From Paratinospora sagittata (taxonomy: Eukaryota; Streptophyta; Magnoliopsida; Ranunculales; Menispermaceae): DNA of 64,000 nucleotides. The stretch lies in the NCBI GenBank assembly GCA_035771175.1, contig CM069605.1, positions 23,452,288 to 23,516,287 of the forward strand, read 5' to 3'. Under the pieces are notes generated by a model that saw only the letters and a program-made list of their open reading frames with translations, was not told the origin of the DNA and did not search any database. Each line of letters opens with the position of its first letter. Within the stretch, counting starts at the first letter, position 1. The translations under genes were made by a program, and so were the position numbers. This document shows, piece by piece, positions 13,682 to 27,399 of the stretch.

Positions 13682-14826
13682 GGCTTCTTCTCTTGGAAAA
13701 CTCTTTGGAAAGCTCAATCTAACTTGCAAAAATCATGTGTGTTGTATTTTTGAAAATCAGAGAATGAGTGTTTTATAAAATTAGAAGTTGCAGGTTAAAG
13801 AGCGAGAGAGTACAAAACGATTTGAATTCAAAACATTGTTCAATCTAAAGTTGTTTTGGGCGTGCGAGACAATGGGAATCATCTAGGTGTTAGTAGAAAA
13901 TATTTCAATAAAGATAACCTTGCAAAACTGTGTAAGGAATAGAAAAATCGAGCAAGCATAAGTGTCCAGATTTTTCTCGTCAGAAATATCAAGTTTTTGT
14001 CTCAGACGTGGATAGCGCGCTATTGGGTTGTGTATCATGTTCTCTTTTAGCAGGCTATAGCAGGTCGATATACACCAACCCGTGAGCTCGAGTTTTTCAG
14101 ACTTTCCGATAGCGTGTTATCAAGGCCTATAGCGCTATTGCCCATCTCACTAAAAATGGAAAGATCACTGCAACAGCTTTATAAGGAGCTATCGGAGGGG
14201 ATAACGCGCTGTAGATAATTTTCGAGAAAAACATATGTTTTATTATAGAACCCTATCAGCGTGCTATCAACACTGATAGTGCGCTAGTGCCTTCTGGAAA
14301 ATTTTGGCCAATTGCTGGATAGCCTTATTTTTGAAAAATTAATATTTTGACACTTAAGAACCATTCCATTGACACAAAACATATTGATATAAGATTAATA
14401 ATTTTTAAATAATTCGAATCTCATTGAAATTATGATTAAAACCTTTCGAACATCATTTTTTCAAAATGAAATACTATATCGAAGTGATTTTGAAGACTTT
14501 GCAATTTTCAGAGTTTTAGTGCTGAGATTGATCGAGATTTTACCCTACACACCAAAGATCAAACTAATGCATTAGACGTGAGATATGTCATCGTTCTTCG
14601 AGCTTGATCTTTTGTAGACTTCGAAACCTATTGTTTGATGTGTTCTTGATGCAATACAGGTGATGTGTTCGTTTTTGATGTGTTATCTTTCCGAGACCAC
14701 TTCGTACACTTACAGTTTAAAACAAAGGATAGCCTCTGCAAATATAAGCACAAAAGGAATAAAATGAAGAACTTGCTGAACAATGACGTTATCATCAAGA
14801 CAGATTTCAATTTTGATTCAATTCGA
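13682..14826. repeat. Satellite unit 13 (subfamily K, V end), 1,145 bp
   Basis: The body is a near-copy of unit 12 with the same 2-bp loss. It diverges in the last part: tttttcaaaatg instead of tttttgaaaatg, gtcatcg, gaaacctattg and a V end with the private aaatataagc. Confidence 0.95.
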
Positions 14827-15971
14827 GGCTTCTTCTCTTGGAAAACTCTTTGGAAAGCTCAATCTAGCTTGCAAAAACCATGTGTGTTGTATTTTTGAAA
14901 ATCAGAGAATGAGTGTTTTATAAAATTAGAAGTTGCAGGTTAAAGAGCAAAAGAGTACAAAACTATTTGAATTCAAAACATTTTTCAATCTAAACTTGTT
15001 TTGGGCGTGCGAGACAATGGGAATCATCTAGGTGTTAGTAGAAAATATTTCAATAAAGATAACCTTTCAAAACTGTGTAAGGAATAGAAAAATCGAGCAA
15101 GCATAAGTGTCCAGATTTTTCTCGTCAGAAATATCAAATTTTTGTCTCAGATGTGGATAGCGCTATTGGGTTGTGTATCATGTTCTCTTTTAGCAGGCTA
15201 TAGCAGGTCGATATACACAAACCCGTGAGCTCGAGTTTTTCAGACTTTCCGATAGCGTGTTATCAAGGCCTATAGCGCGCTATTGCCCATCTCACTAAAA
15301 ATGGAAAGATCACTGCAACAGCTTTATAAGGAGTTATCAGAGGGGATAGCGCGCTATAGATAATTTTCGAGAAAAACATATGTTTTATTATAGAACCCTA
15401 TCAGCGTGCTATCAACACTGATAGTACGCTAGTGCCTTCTGAAAAATTTTGGCCAATTGCTGGATAGCCTTATTTTTGAAAAATTAATATTTTGACACTA
15501 AAGAACCATTCCATTGACACAAAACATATTGATATAAGATTAATAATTTTTAAATAATTCGAATCTCATTGAAATTATGATTAAAACCTTTCGAACATCA
15601 TTTTTTGAAAATGAAATACTATATCGAAGTGATTTTGAAGACTTTGCAATTTTCAGAGTTTTAATGCTGAGATTGATCGAGATTTTACCCTACACACCAA
15701 AGACCAAACTAATGCATTAGACGTGAGATATGTCGTCGTTCTTCGAGCTTGATCTTTTGTAGACTTCGAAAGCTATTGTTAGATGTGTTCTTGATGCAAT
15801 ACAGGTGACGTGTTCTTTTTTGATGTGTTATCTTTCCGAGACCACTTCATACACTTACAGTTTAAAACAAAGGATAGCCTCTGCAAATCTAAGCACAAAA
15901 GGAATAAAATGAAGAACTTGCTGAACAATGACGTTATCATCAAGACAGATTGCAATTTTGATTCAATTCGA
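14827..15971. repeat. Satellite unit 14 (subfamily G, H end), 1,145 bp
   Basis: A near-copy of unit 11 including the 2-bp loss in the first palindrome. Private changes are gagcaaaagag, ttttaatgctg and aagaccaaac. Confidence 0.95.
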
Positions 15972-17118
15972 GGCTTCTTCTCTTGGAAAACTCTTTGGAA
16001 AGCTCAATCTAACTTGCAAAAATCATGTGTGTTGTATTTTTGAAAATCAGAGAATGAGTGTTTTATAAAATTAGAAGTTGCAGGTTAAAGAGCGAGAGAG
16101 TACAAAACGATTTGAATTCAAAACATTGTTCAATCTAAAGTTGTTTTGGGCGTGCGAGACAATGGGAATCATCTAGGTGTTAGTAGAGAATATTTCAATA
16201 AAGATAACCTTGCAAAACTGTGTAAGGAATAGAAAAATCGAGCAAGCATAAGTGTCCAGATTTTTCTCGTCAGAAATATCAAATTTTTGTCTCAGACGTG
16301 GATAGCGCGCTCTTGGGTTGTGTATCATGTTCTCTTTTAGCAGGCTATAGCAGGTCGATATACACCAACCCGTGACCTCGAGTTTTTCAGACTTTCCGAT
16401 AGCGTGTTATCAAGGCCTATAGCGCGCTATTGCCCATCTCACTAAAAATGGAAAGATCACTGCAACAGCTTTATAAGGAGTTATCAGAGGGGATAACGCG
16501 CTGTAGATAATTTTCGAGAAAAACATATGTTTTATTATAGAACCCTATCAGCGTGCTATCAACACTGATAGTGCGCTAGTGCCTTCTGGAAAATTTTGGC
16601 CAATTGCTGGATAGCCTTATTTTTGAAAAATTAATATTTTGACACTTAAGAACCATTCCATTGACACAAAACATATTGATATAAGATTAATAATTTTTAA
16701 ATAATTCGAATCTCATTGAAATTATGAATAAAACCTTTCGAACATAATTTTTTCAAAATGAAATACTATATCGAAGTGATTTTGAAGACTTTGCAATTTT
16801 CAGAGTTTTAGTGCTGAGATTGATCGAGATTTTACCCTACACACCAAAGATCAAACTAATGCATTAGACGTGAGATATGTCGTCGTTCTTCGAGCTTGAT
16901 CTTTTGTAGACTTCGAAAGCTATTGTTAGATGTGTTCTTGATGCAATACAGGTGACGTGTTCTTTTTTGATGTGTTATCTTTCCGAGACCACTTCCTACA
17001 CTTACAGTTTAAAACAAAGGATAGCCTCTGCAAATCTAAGCACAAAAGGAATAAAATGAAGAACTTGCTGAACAATGACGTTATCATCAAGACAGATTGC
17101 AATTTTGATTCAATTCGA
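15972..17118. repeat. Satellite unit 15 (subfamily K, H end), 1,147 bp
   Basis: K markers with several private substitutions: agtagagaat, gcgcgctcttg, cgtgacctcg, atgaataaaac and aacataatttt. The H end is altered to cttcctacac. Confidence 0.95.
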
Positions 17119-18265
17119 GGCTTCTTCTCTTGGAAAACTCTTTGGAAAGCTCAATCTAACTTGCAAAAATCATGTGTGTTGTATTTTTGAAAATCAGAGA
17201 ATGAGTGTTTTATAAAATTAGAAGTTGCAGGTTAAAGAGCGAGAGAGTACAAAACGATTTGAATTCAAAACATTGTTCAATCTAAAGTTGTTTTGGGCGT
17301 GCGAGACAATGGGAATCATCTAGGTGTTAGTAGAAAATATTTCAATAAAGATAACCTTGCAAAACTGTGTAAGGAATAGAAAAATCGAGCAAGCATAAGT
17401 GTCCAGATTTTTCTCGTCAGAAATATCAAATTTTTGTCTCAGACGTGGATAACGCGCTATTGGGTTGTGTATCATGTTCTCTTTTAGCAGGCTTTAGCAG
17501 GTCGATATACACAAACCCGTGAGCTCGAGTTTTTCAGACTTTCCGATAGCGTGTTATCAAGGCCTATAGCGCGCTATTGCCCATCTCACTAAAAATGGAA
17601 AGATCACTGCAACAACTTTATAAGGAGTTATCAGAGGGGATAACGCGCTGTAGATAATTTTCGAGAAAAACATATGTTTTATTATAGAACCCTATCAGCG
17701 TGCTATCAACACTGATAGTGCGCTAGTGCCTTCTGGAAAATTTTGGCCAATTGCTGGATAGCCTTATTTTTGAAAAATTAATATTTTGACACTTAAGAAC
17801 CATTCCATTGACACAAAACATATTGATATAAGATTAATAATTTTTAAATAATTCGAATCTCATTGAAATTATGATTAAAACCTTTCGAACATCATTTTTT
17901 CAAAATGAAATACTATATCGAAGTGATTTTGAAGACTTTGCAATTTTCAGAGTTTTAGTGCTGAGATTGATCGAGATTTTACCCTACACACCAAAGATCA
18001 AACTAATGCATTAGACGTGAGATATGTCATCGTTTTTCGAGCTTGATCTTTTGTAGACTTCGAAAGCTATTGTTTGATGTGTTCTTGATGCAATACAGGT
18101 GATGTGTTCGTTTTTGATGTGTAATCTTTCTGAGACCACTTCATACACTTACAGTTTAAAACAAAGGATAGCCTCTGGAAATCTAAGCACAAAAGGAATA
18201 AAATGAAGAACTTGCTGAACAATGACGTTATCATCAAGACAGATTGCAATTTTGATTCAATTCAA
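17119..18265. repeat. Satellite unit 16 (subfamily K, H end), 1,147 bp
   Basis: K markers plus ggctttagcagg, shared with unit 18. The first palindrome reads ataacgcgctat. The junction frame is broken by TAA at 18122-18124 and TGA at 18131-18133. Confidence 0.95.
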
Positions 18266-19401
18266 GGCTTCTTCTCTTGGAAAACTCTTTGGAAAGCTCA
18301 ATCTAACTTGCAAAAATCATGTGTGATGTATTTTTGAAAATCAGAGAATGAGTGTTTTATAAAATTAGAAGTTGCAAGTTAAAGAGCAAGAGAGTACAAA
18401 ACGATTTGAATTCAAAATATTTTTCAATCTAAAGTTGTTTTGGGCATGGGAATCATCTAGGTGTTAGTAAAAAATATTTCAATAAAGATAACCTTTCAAA
18501 ACTGTGTAAGGAATAGAAAATCGAGCAAGCATAAGTGTCCAGATTTTTCTCGTCAGAAATATCAAATTTTTGTCTCAGACGTGGATAGCGCGCTATTGGG
18601 TTGTGTATCATGTTCTCTTTTAGAAGGCTATAGCAGGTCGATATACACAAACCCGTGAGCTCGAGTTTTTCAGACTTTCCGATAGCGTGTTATCAAGGCT
18701 TATAGCGCGCTGTTGCCCATCTCACTAAAAATGGAAAGATCACTGCAACAGCTTTATAAGGAGTTATCAGAGGGGATAACGCGCTGTAGATAATTTTCGA
18801 GAAAAACATATGTTTTATTATAGAACCCTATCAACGTGCTATCATCACTGATAGTGCGCTAGTGCCTTCTGGAAAATTCTGGCCAATTGCTGGATAGCCT
18901 TATTTTTGAAAAATTAATATTTTGACACTTAAGAACCATTCCATTGACACAAAACATATTGATATAAGATTAATAATTTTTAAATAATTCGAATCTCATT
19001 GAAATTATGATTAAAACCTTTCGAACATCATTTTTTCAAAATGAAATACTATATCGAAGTGATTTTGAAGACTTTGCAATTTTCAGAGTTTTAGTGCTGA
19101 GATTGATCGAGATTTTACCCTACACACCAAAGATCAAACTAATGCATTAGACGTGAGATATGTCGTCGTTCTTCGAGCTTGATCTTTTGTAGACTTCGAA
19201 AGCTATTGTTAGATGTGTTCTTGATGCAATACAGGTGACGTGTTCTTTTTTGATGTGTTATCTTTCCGAGACCACTTCATACACTTACAGTTTAAAACAA
19301 AGGATAGCCTCTGGAAATCTAAGCACAAAAGGAATAAAATGAAGAACTTGCTGAACAATGACGTTATCATCAAGACAGATTGCAATTTTGATTCAATTCG
19401 A
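18266..19401. repeat. Satellite unit 17 (subfamily L, H end), 1,136 bp
   Basis: It has the 10-bp loss, one A missing in gaaaatcg, and the L markers tgcaagttaaag and aaaatattttt, shared with unit 19. Private changes are agaaggctat, ggcttatagc and atcatcactg. Confidence 0.95.
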
Positions 19402-20548
19402 GGCTTCTTCTCTTGGAAAACTCTTTGGAAAGCTCAATCTAACTTGCAAAAATCATGTGTGTTGTATTTTTGAAAATCAGAGAATGAGTGTTTTATAAAA
19501 TTAGAAGTTGCAGGTTAAAGAGCGAGAGAGTACAAAACGATTTGAATTCAAAACATTGTTCAATTTAAAGTTGTTTTGGGCGTGCGAGACAATGGGAATC
19601 ATCTAGGTGTTAGTAGAAAATATTTCAATAAAGATAACCTTGCAAAACTGTGTAAGGAATAGAAAAATCGAGCAAGCATAAGTGTCCAGATTTTTCTCGT
19701 CAGAAATATCAAATTTTTGTCTCAGACGTGGATAGCGCGCTATTGGGTTGTGTATCATGTTCTCTTTTAGCAGGCTTTAGCAGGTCGATATACACAAACC
19801 CGTGAGCTCGAGTTTTTCAGACTTTCCGATAGCGTGTTATCAAGGCCTATAGCGCGCTATTGCCCGTCTCACTAAAAATGGAAAGATCACTGCAACAGCT
19901 TTATAAGGAGTTATCAGAGGGGATAACGCGCTGTAGATAATTTTCGAGAAAAACATATGTTTTATTATAGAACCCTATCAGCGTGCTATCAACACTGATA
20001 GTGCGCTAGTGCCTTCTGGAAAATTTTGGCCAATTGCTGGATAGCCTTATTTTTGAAAAATTTATATTTTGACACTTAAGAACCATTCCATTGACACAAA
20101 ACATATTGATATAAGATTAATAATTTTTAAATAATTCAAATCTCATTGAAATTATGATTAAAACCTTTCGAACATCATTTTTTCAAAATGAAATACTATA
20201 TCGAAGTGATTTTGAAGACTTTGCAATTTTCAGAGTTTTAGTGCTGAGATTGATCGAGATTTTACCCTACACACCAAAGATCAAACTAATGCATTAGACG
20301 TGAGATATGTCATCATTTTTCGAGCTTGATCTTTTGTAGACTTCGAAAGCTATTGTTTGATGTGTTCTTGATGCAATACAGGTGATGTGTTCGTTTTTGA
20401 TGTGTTATCTTTCTGAGACCACTTCATACACTTACAGTTTAAAACAAAGGATAGCCTCTGGAAATCTAAGCACAAAAGGAATAAAATGAAGAACTTGCTG
20501 AACAATGACGTTATCATCAAGACAGATTGCAATTTTGATTCAATTCGA
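19402..20548. repeat. Satellite unit 18 (subfamily K, H end), 1,147 bp
   Basis: It matches unit 16 at ggctttagcagg and at the CGA to TGA change in the junction frame (20414-20416). Private changes are caatttaaag, gcccgtctc and catcatttttcg. Confidence 0.95.
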
Positions 20549-21685
20549 GGCTTCTTCTCTTGGAAAACTCTTTGGAAAGCTCAATCTAACTTGCAAAAAT
20601 CATGTGTGTTGTATTTTTGAAAATCAGAGAATGAGTGTTTTATAAAATTAGAAGTTGCAAGTTAAAGAGCAAGAGAGTACAAAACGATTTGAATTCAAAA
20701 TATTTTTCAATCTAAAGTTGTTTTGGGCATGGGAATCATCTAGGTGTTAGTAAAAAATATTTCAATAAAGATAACCTTTCAAAACTGTGTAAGGAATAGA
20801 AAATCGAGCAAGCATAAGTGTCCAGATTTTTCTCGTCAGAAATATCAAATTTTTGTCTCAGACGTGGATAGCGCGCTATTGGGTTGTGTATCATGTTCTC
20901 TTTTAGCAGGCTATAGCAGGTCGATATACACAAACCCGTGAGCTCGAGTTTTTCAGACTTTCCGATAGCGTGTTATCAAGGCCTATAGCGCGCTATTGCC
21001 CATCTCCCTAAAAATGGAAAGATCACTGCAACAGCTTTATAAGGAGTTATCAGAGGGAATAGCGCGCTCTAGATAATTTTCGAGAAAAATATATGTTTTA
21101 TTATAGAACCCTATCAGCGTGCTATCAACACTGATAGTGCGCTAGTGCCTTCTGGAAAATTTTGGCCAATTGCTGGATAGCCTTATTTTTGAAAAATTAA
21201 TATTTTAACACTAAAGAACCATTCCATTGACACAAAACATATTGATATAAGATTAATAATTTTTAAATAATTCGAATCTCATTGAAATTATGATTAAAAC
21301 CTTTCGAACATCATTTTTTCAAAATGAAATACTATATCGAAGTGATTTTGAAGACTTTGCAATTTTCAGAGTTTTAGTGTCAGAGATTGATCGAGATTTT
21401 ACCCTACACACCAAAGATCAAACTAATGCATTAGACGTGAGATATGTCATCGTTCTTCGAGCTTGATCTTTTGTAGACTTCGAAAGCTATTGTTTGATGT
21501 GTTCTTGATGCAATACAGGTGATGTGTTCGTTTTTGATGTGTTATCTTTCCGAGACCACTTCATATACGTACAGTTTAAAACAAAGGATAGCCTCTGGAA
21601 ATCTAAGCACAAAAGGAATAAAATGAAGAACTTGCCGAACAATGACGTTATCATCAAGACAGATTGCAATTTTGATTCAATTCGA
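20549..21685. repeat. Satellite unit 19 (L front, trimer-type back, Y end), 1,137 bp
   Basis: The left half matches unit 17. From ctccctaaaa (about 21006) to the end it matches unit 22 (gcgcgctctag, ttttaacactaaag, gtgtcagag). The 10-bp loss and the missing A are offset by the one-base gain in gtgtcagag. Confidence 0.95.
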
Positions 21686-22820
21686 GGCTTCTTCTCTTGG
21701 AAAACTCTTTGGAAAGCTCAATCTAACTTGCAAAAATCATGTGTGTTGTATTTTTGAAAATCAGAGAATGAGTGTTTTATAAAATTAGAAGTTGCAGGTT
21801 AAAGAGCAAGAGAGTACAAAACGATTTGAATTCAAAACATTGTTCAATCTAAAGTTGTTTTGGGCATGGGAATCATCTAGGTGTTAGTAAAAAATATTTC
21901 AATAAAGATAACCTTTCAAAACTGTGTAAGGAATAGAAAATCGAGCAAGCATAAATGTCCAGATTTTTCTCGTCAGAAATATCAAATTTTTGTCTCAGAC
22001 GTGGATAGCGCGCTATTGGGTTGTGTATCATGTTCTCTTTTAGCAGGCTATAGGAGGTCGATATACACAAACCCGTGAGCTTGAGTTTTTCAGACTTTCC
22101 GATAGCGTGTTATCAAGGCCTATAGCGCGCTATTGCCCATCTCACTAAAAATGGAAAGATCATGCAACAGCTTTATAAGGACTTATCATAGGGGATAGCG
22201 CGCTATAGATAATTTTCGAGAAAAACATATGTTTTATTTTAGAACCCTATCAGGGTGCTATCAACACTGATAGTGCGCTAGTGCCTTCTGAAAAATTTTG
22301 GCCAATTGCTGGATAGCCTTATTTTTGAAAAATTAATATTTTGACACTTAAGAACCATTCCATTGACACAAAACATATTGATATAAGATTAATAATTTTT
22401 AAATAATTCAAATCTCATTGAAATTATGATTAAAACCTTTCGAACATCATTTTTTCAAAATGAAATACTATATAGAAGTGATTTTGAAGACTTTGCAATT
22501 TTCAGAGTTTTAGTGCTGAGATTGATCGAGATTTTACCCTACACACCAAAGATCAAACTAATGCATTAGACGTGAGATATGTCATCGTTCTTCGAGCTTG
22601 ATCTTTTGTAGACTTCGAAAGCTATTGTTTGATGTGTTCTTGATGCAATACAGGTGATGTGTTCGTTTTTGATGTGTTATCTTTCCGAGACCACTTCGTA
22701 CACTTACAGTTTAAAACAAAGGATAGCCTCTGGAAATCTAAGCACAAAAGGAATAAAATGAAGAACTTGCCGAACAATGACGTTATCATCAAGACAGATT
22801 GCAATTTTGATTCAATTCGA
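21686..22820. repeat. Satellite unit 20 (subfamily F, V end), 1,135 bp
   Basis: F markers are ataaatgtcc, gagcttgag, agatcatgc (1-bp loss), ggacttatcatagg and tatagaagtg, with the 10-bp loss. A private cagggtgc lies in the hairpin arm. The XhoI site seen in most units is lost by gagcttgag. Confidence 0.95.
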
Positions 22821-23968
22821 GGCTTCTTCTCTTGGAAAACTCTTTGGAAAGCTCAATCTAACTTGCAAAAATCATGTGTGTTGTATTTTTGAAAATCAGA
22901 GAATGAGTGTTTTATAAAATTAGAAGTTGCAGGTTAAAGAGCAAGAGAGTACAAAATGATTTGAATTCAAAACATTTTTCAATCTAAAGTTGTTTTGGGC
23001 GTGCGAGATAATGGGAATCATCTAGGGGTTAGTAGAAAATATTTCAATAAAGATAACCTTGCAAAACTGTGTAAGGAATAGAAAAATCGAGCAAGCATAA
23101 GTGTCCAGATTTTTCTAGTCAGAAATATCAAATTTTTGTCTCAGACGTGGATAGCGCGCTATTGGGTTGTGTACCATGTTCTCTTTTAGCAGGCTATAGC
23201 AGGTCGATATACACAAACCCGTGAGCTCGAGTTTTTCAGACTTTCCGATAGCGTGTTATCAAGGCCTATAGCGCGCTATTGCCCATCTCACTAAAAATGG
23301 AAAGATCACTGCAACAGCTTTATAAGGAGTTATCAGAGGGGATAGCGCGCTGTAGATAATTTTCGAGAAAAACATATGTTTTATTATAGAACCCTATCAG
23401 CGTGCTATCAACACTGATAGTGCGCTAGTGCCTTCTGGAAAATTTTGGCCAATTGCTGGATAGCCTTATTTTTGAAAAATTTATATTTTGACACTTAAGA
23501 ACCATTCCATTGACACAAAACATATTGATATAAGATTAATAATTTTTAAATAATTTGAATCTCATTGAAATTATGATTAAAACCTTTCGAACATCATTTT
23601 TTCAAAATGAAATACTATATCGAAGTGATTTTGAAGACTTTGCAATTTTCAGAGTTTTAGTGTCAGAGATTGATCGAGATTTTACCCTACACACCAAAGA
23701 TCAAACTAATGCATTAGACGTGAGATATGTCATCGTTCTTCGAGCTTGATCTTTTGTAGACTTCGAAAGCTATTGTTTGATGTGTTCTTGATGCAAAACA
23801 GGTGATGTGTTCGTTTTTGATGTGTTATCTTTCCGAGACCACTTCATACACTTACAGTTTAAAACAAAGGATAGCCTCTGCAAATCTAAGCACAAAAGGA
23901 ATAAAATGAAGAACTTGCTGAACAATGATGTTATCATCAAGACAGATTGCAATTTTGATTCAATTCGA
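22821..23968. repeat. Satellite unit 21 (subfamily E, H end), 1,148 bp
   Basis: E markers are aaaatgatttg, gagataatggg, aggggttag, ttctagtcag and gtaccatg. It has the one-base gain gtgtcagag and gcaaaacagg before an H end. Confidence 0.95.
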
Positions 23969-25116
23969 GGATTCTTCTCTTGGAAAACTCTTTGGAAAGC
24001 TCAATCTAACTTGCAAAAATCATGTGTGTTGTATTTTTGAAAATCAGAGAATGAGTGTTTTATAAAATTAGAAGTTGCAGGTTAAAGAGCAAGAGAGTAC
24101 AAAACGATTTGAATTCAAAACATTTTCCAATCTAAAGTTGTTTTGGGCGTGCGAGACAATGGGAATCATCTAGGTGTTAGTAGAAAATATTTCAATAAAG
24201 ATAACCTTTCAAAACTGTGTAAGGAATAGAAAAATCGAGCAAGCATAAGTGTCCAGATTTTTCTCGTCAGAAATATCAAATTTTTGTCTCAGACGTGGAT
24301 AGCGCGCTATTGGGTTGTGTATCATGTTCTCTTTTAGCAGGCTATAGCAGGTCGATATACACAAACCCGTGAGCTCGAGTTTTTCAGACTTTCCGATAGC
24401 GTGTTATCAAGGCCTATAGCGCGCTATTGCCCATCTCCCTAAAAATGGAAAGATCACTGCAACAGCTTTATAAGGAGTTATCAGAGGGAATAGCGCGCTC
24501 TAGATAATTTTCGAGAAAAATATATGTTTTATTATAGAACCCTATCAGCGTGCTATCAACACTGATAGTGCGCTAGTGCCTTCTGGAAAATTTTGGCCAA
24601 TTGCTGGATAGCCTTATTTTTGAAAAATTAATATTTTAACACTAAAGAACCATTCCATTGACACAAAACATATTGATATAAGATTAATAATTTTTAAATA
24701 ATTCGAATCTCATTGAAATTATGATTAAAACCTTTCGAACATCATTTTTTCAAAATGAAATACTATATCGAAGTGATTTTGAAGACTTTGCAATTTTCAG
24801 AGTTTTAGTGTCAGAGATTGATCGAGATTTTACCCTACACACCAAAGATCAAACTAATGCATTAGACGTGAGATATGTCATCGTTCTTCGAGCTTGATCT
24901 TTTGTAGACTTCGAAAGCTATTGTTTGATGTGTTCTTGATGCAATACAGGTGATGTGTTCGTTTTTGATGTGTTATCTTTCCGAGACCACTTCATATACG
25001 TACAGTTTAAAACAAAGGATAGCCTCTGGAAATCTAAGCACAAAAGGAATAAAATGAAGAACTTGCCGAACAATGACGTTATCATCAAGACAGATTGCAA
25101 TTTTGATTCAATTCGA
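23969..25116. repeat. Satellite unit 22 (D front, Y end), 1,148 bp
   Basis: It starts with ggattcttc and has ttttccaatc like the D units. Its back half (ctccctaaaa, gcgcgctctag, gtgtcagag) equals the back half of unit 19, 3,431 bp upstream. Confidence 0.95.
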
Positions 25117-26251
25117 GGCTTCTTCTCTTGGAAAACTCTTTGGAAAGCTCAATCTAACTTGCAAAAATCATGTGTGTTGTATTTTTGAAAATCAGAGAAT
25201 GAGTGTTTTATAAAATTAGAAGTTGCAGGTTAAAGAGCAAGAGAGTACAAAACGATTTGAATTCAAAACATTGTTCAATCTAAAGTTGTTTTGGGCATGG
25301 GAATCATCTAGGTGTTAGTAAAAAATATTTCAATAAAGATAACCTTTCAAAACTGTGTAAGGAATAGAAAATCGAGCAAGCATAAATGTCCAGATTTTTC
25401 TCGTCAGAAATATCAAATTTTTGTCTCAGACGTGGATAGCGCGCTATTGGGTTGTGTATCATGTTCTCTTTTAGCAGGCTATAGGAGGTCGATATACACA
25501 AACCCGTGAGCTTGAGTTTTTCAGACTTTCCGATAGCGTGTTATCAAGGCCTATAGCGCGCTATTGCCCATCTCACTAAAAATGGAAAGATCATGCAACA
25601 GCTTTATAAGGACTTATCATAGGGGATAGCGCGCTATAGATAATTTTCGAGAAAAACATATGTTTTATTTTAGAACCCTATCAGCGTGCTATCAACACTG
25701 ATAGTGCGCTAGTGCCTTCTGAAAAATTTTGGCCAATTGCTGGATAGCCTTATTTTTGAAAAATTAATATTTTGACACTTAAGAATCATTCCATTGACAC
25801 AAAACATATTGATATAAGATTAATAATTTTTAAATAATTCAAATCTCATTGAAATTATGATTAAAACCTTTCGAACATCATTTTTTCAAAATGAAATACT
25901 ATATAGAAGTGATTTTGAAGACTTTGCAATTTTCAGAGTTTTAGTGCTGAGATTGATCGAGATTTTACCCTACACACCAAAGATCAAACTAATGCATTAG
26001 ACGTGAGATATGTCATCGTTCTTCGAGCTTGATCTTTTGTAGACTTCGAAAGCTATTGTTTGATGTGTTCTTGATGCAATACAGGTGATGTGTTCGTTTT
26101 TGATGTGTTATCTTTCCGAGACCACTTCGTACACTTACAGTTTAAAACAAAGGATAGCCTCTGGAAATCTAAGCACAAAAGGAATAAAATGAAGAACTTG
26201 CCGAACAATGACGTTATCATCAAGACAGATTGCAATTTTGATTCAATTCGA
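25117..26251. repeat. Satellite unit 23 (subfamily F, V end), 1,135 bp
   Basis: A near-perfect copy of unit 20 with the same length. It differs by cagcgtgc in place of cagggtgc and by aagaatcatt near 25784. Confidence 0.95.
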
Positions 26252-27399
26252 GGCTTCTTCTCTTGGAAAACTCTTTGGAAAGCTCAATCTAACTTGCAAA
26301 AATCATGTGTGTTGTATTTTTGAAAATCAGAGAATGAGTGTTTTATAAAATTAGAAGTTGCAGGTTAAAGAGCAAGAGAGTACAAAATGATTTGAATTCA
26401 AAACATTTTTCAATCTAAAGTTGTTTTGGGCGTGCGAGATAATGGGAATCATCTAGGGGTTAGTAGAAAATATTTCAATAAAGATAACCTTGCAAAACTG
26501 TGTAAGGAATAGAAAAATCGAGCAAGCATAAGTGTCCAGATTTTTCTAGTCAGAAATATCAAATTTTTGTCTCAGACGTGGATAGCGCGCTATTGGGTTG
26601 TGTACCATGTTCTCTTTTAGCAGGCTATAGCAGGTCGATATACACAAACCCGTGAGCTCGAGTTTTTCAGACTTTCCGATAGCGTGTTATCAAGGCCTAT
26701 AGCGCGCTATTGCCCATCTCACTAAAAATGGAAAGATCACTGCAACAGCTTTATAAGGAGTTATCAGAGGGGATAGCGCGCTGTAGATAATTTTCGAGAA
26801 AAACATATGTTTTATTATAGAACCCTATCAGCGTGCTATCAACACTGATAGTGCGCTAGTGCCTTCTGGAAAATTTTGGCCAATTGCTGGATAGCCTTAT
26901 TTTTGAAAAATTTATATTTTGACACTTAAGAACCATTCCATTGACACAAAACATATTGATATAAGATTAATAATTTTTAAATAATTTGAATCTCATTGAA
27001 ATTATGATTAAAACCTTTCGAACATCATTTTTTCAAAATGAAATACTATATCGAAGTGATTTTGAAGACTTTGCAATTTTCAGAGTTTTAGTGTCAGAGA
27101 TTGATCGAGATTTTACCCTACACACCAAAGATCAAACTAATGCATTAGACGTGAGATATGTCATCGTTCTTCGAGCTTGATCTTTTGTAGACTTCGAAAG
27201 CTATTGTTTGATGTGTTCTTGATGCAAAACAGGTGATGTGTTCGTTTTTGATGTGTTATCTTTCCGAGACCACTTCATACACTTACAGTTTAAAACAAAG
27301 GATAGCCTCTGCAAATCTAAGCACAAAAGGAATAAAATGAAGAACTTGCTGAACAATGATGTTATCATCAAGACAGATTGCAATTTTGATTCAATTCGA
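26252..27399. repeat. Satellite unit 24 (subfamily E, H end), 1,148 bp
   Basis: By eye it matches unit 21 at every marker, including gagataatggg, ttctagtcag, gtgtcagag and gcaaaacagg. Confidence 0.95.

Larger units (their letters stand above)
17119..21000. repeat. Higher-order repeat, K-L dimer, period 2,283 bp
   Basis: Units 16-17 and 18-19 alternate K and L types. Units 16 and 18 share ggctttagcagg and the same TGA in the junction frame. Units 17 and 19 share tgcaagttaaag, aaaatattttt and the 10-bp loss. The match stops near 21000, where unit 19 switches to another type. Confidence 0.85.
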
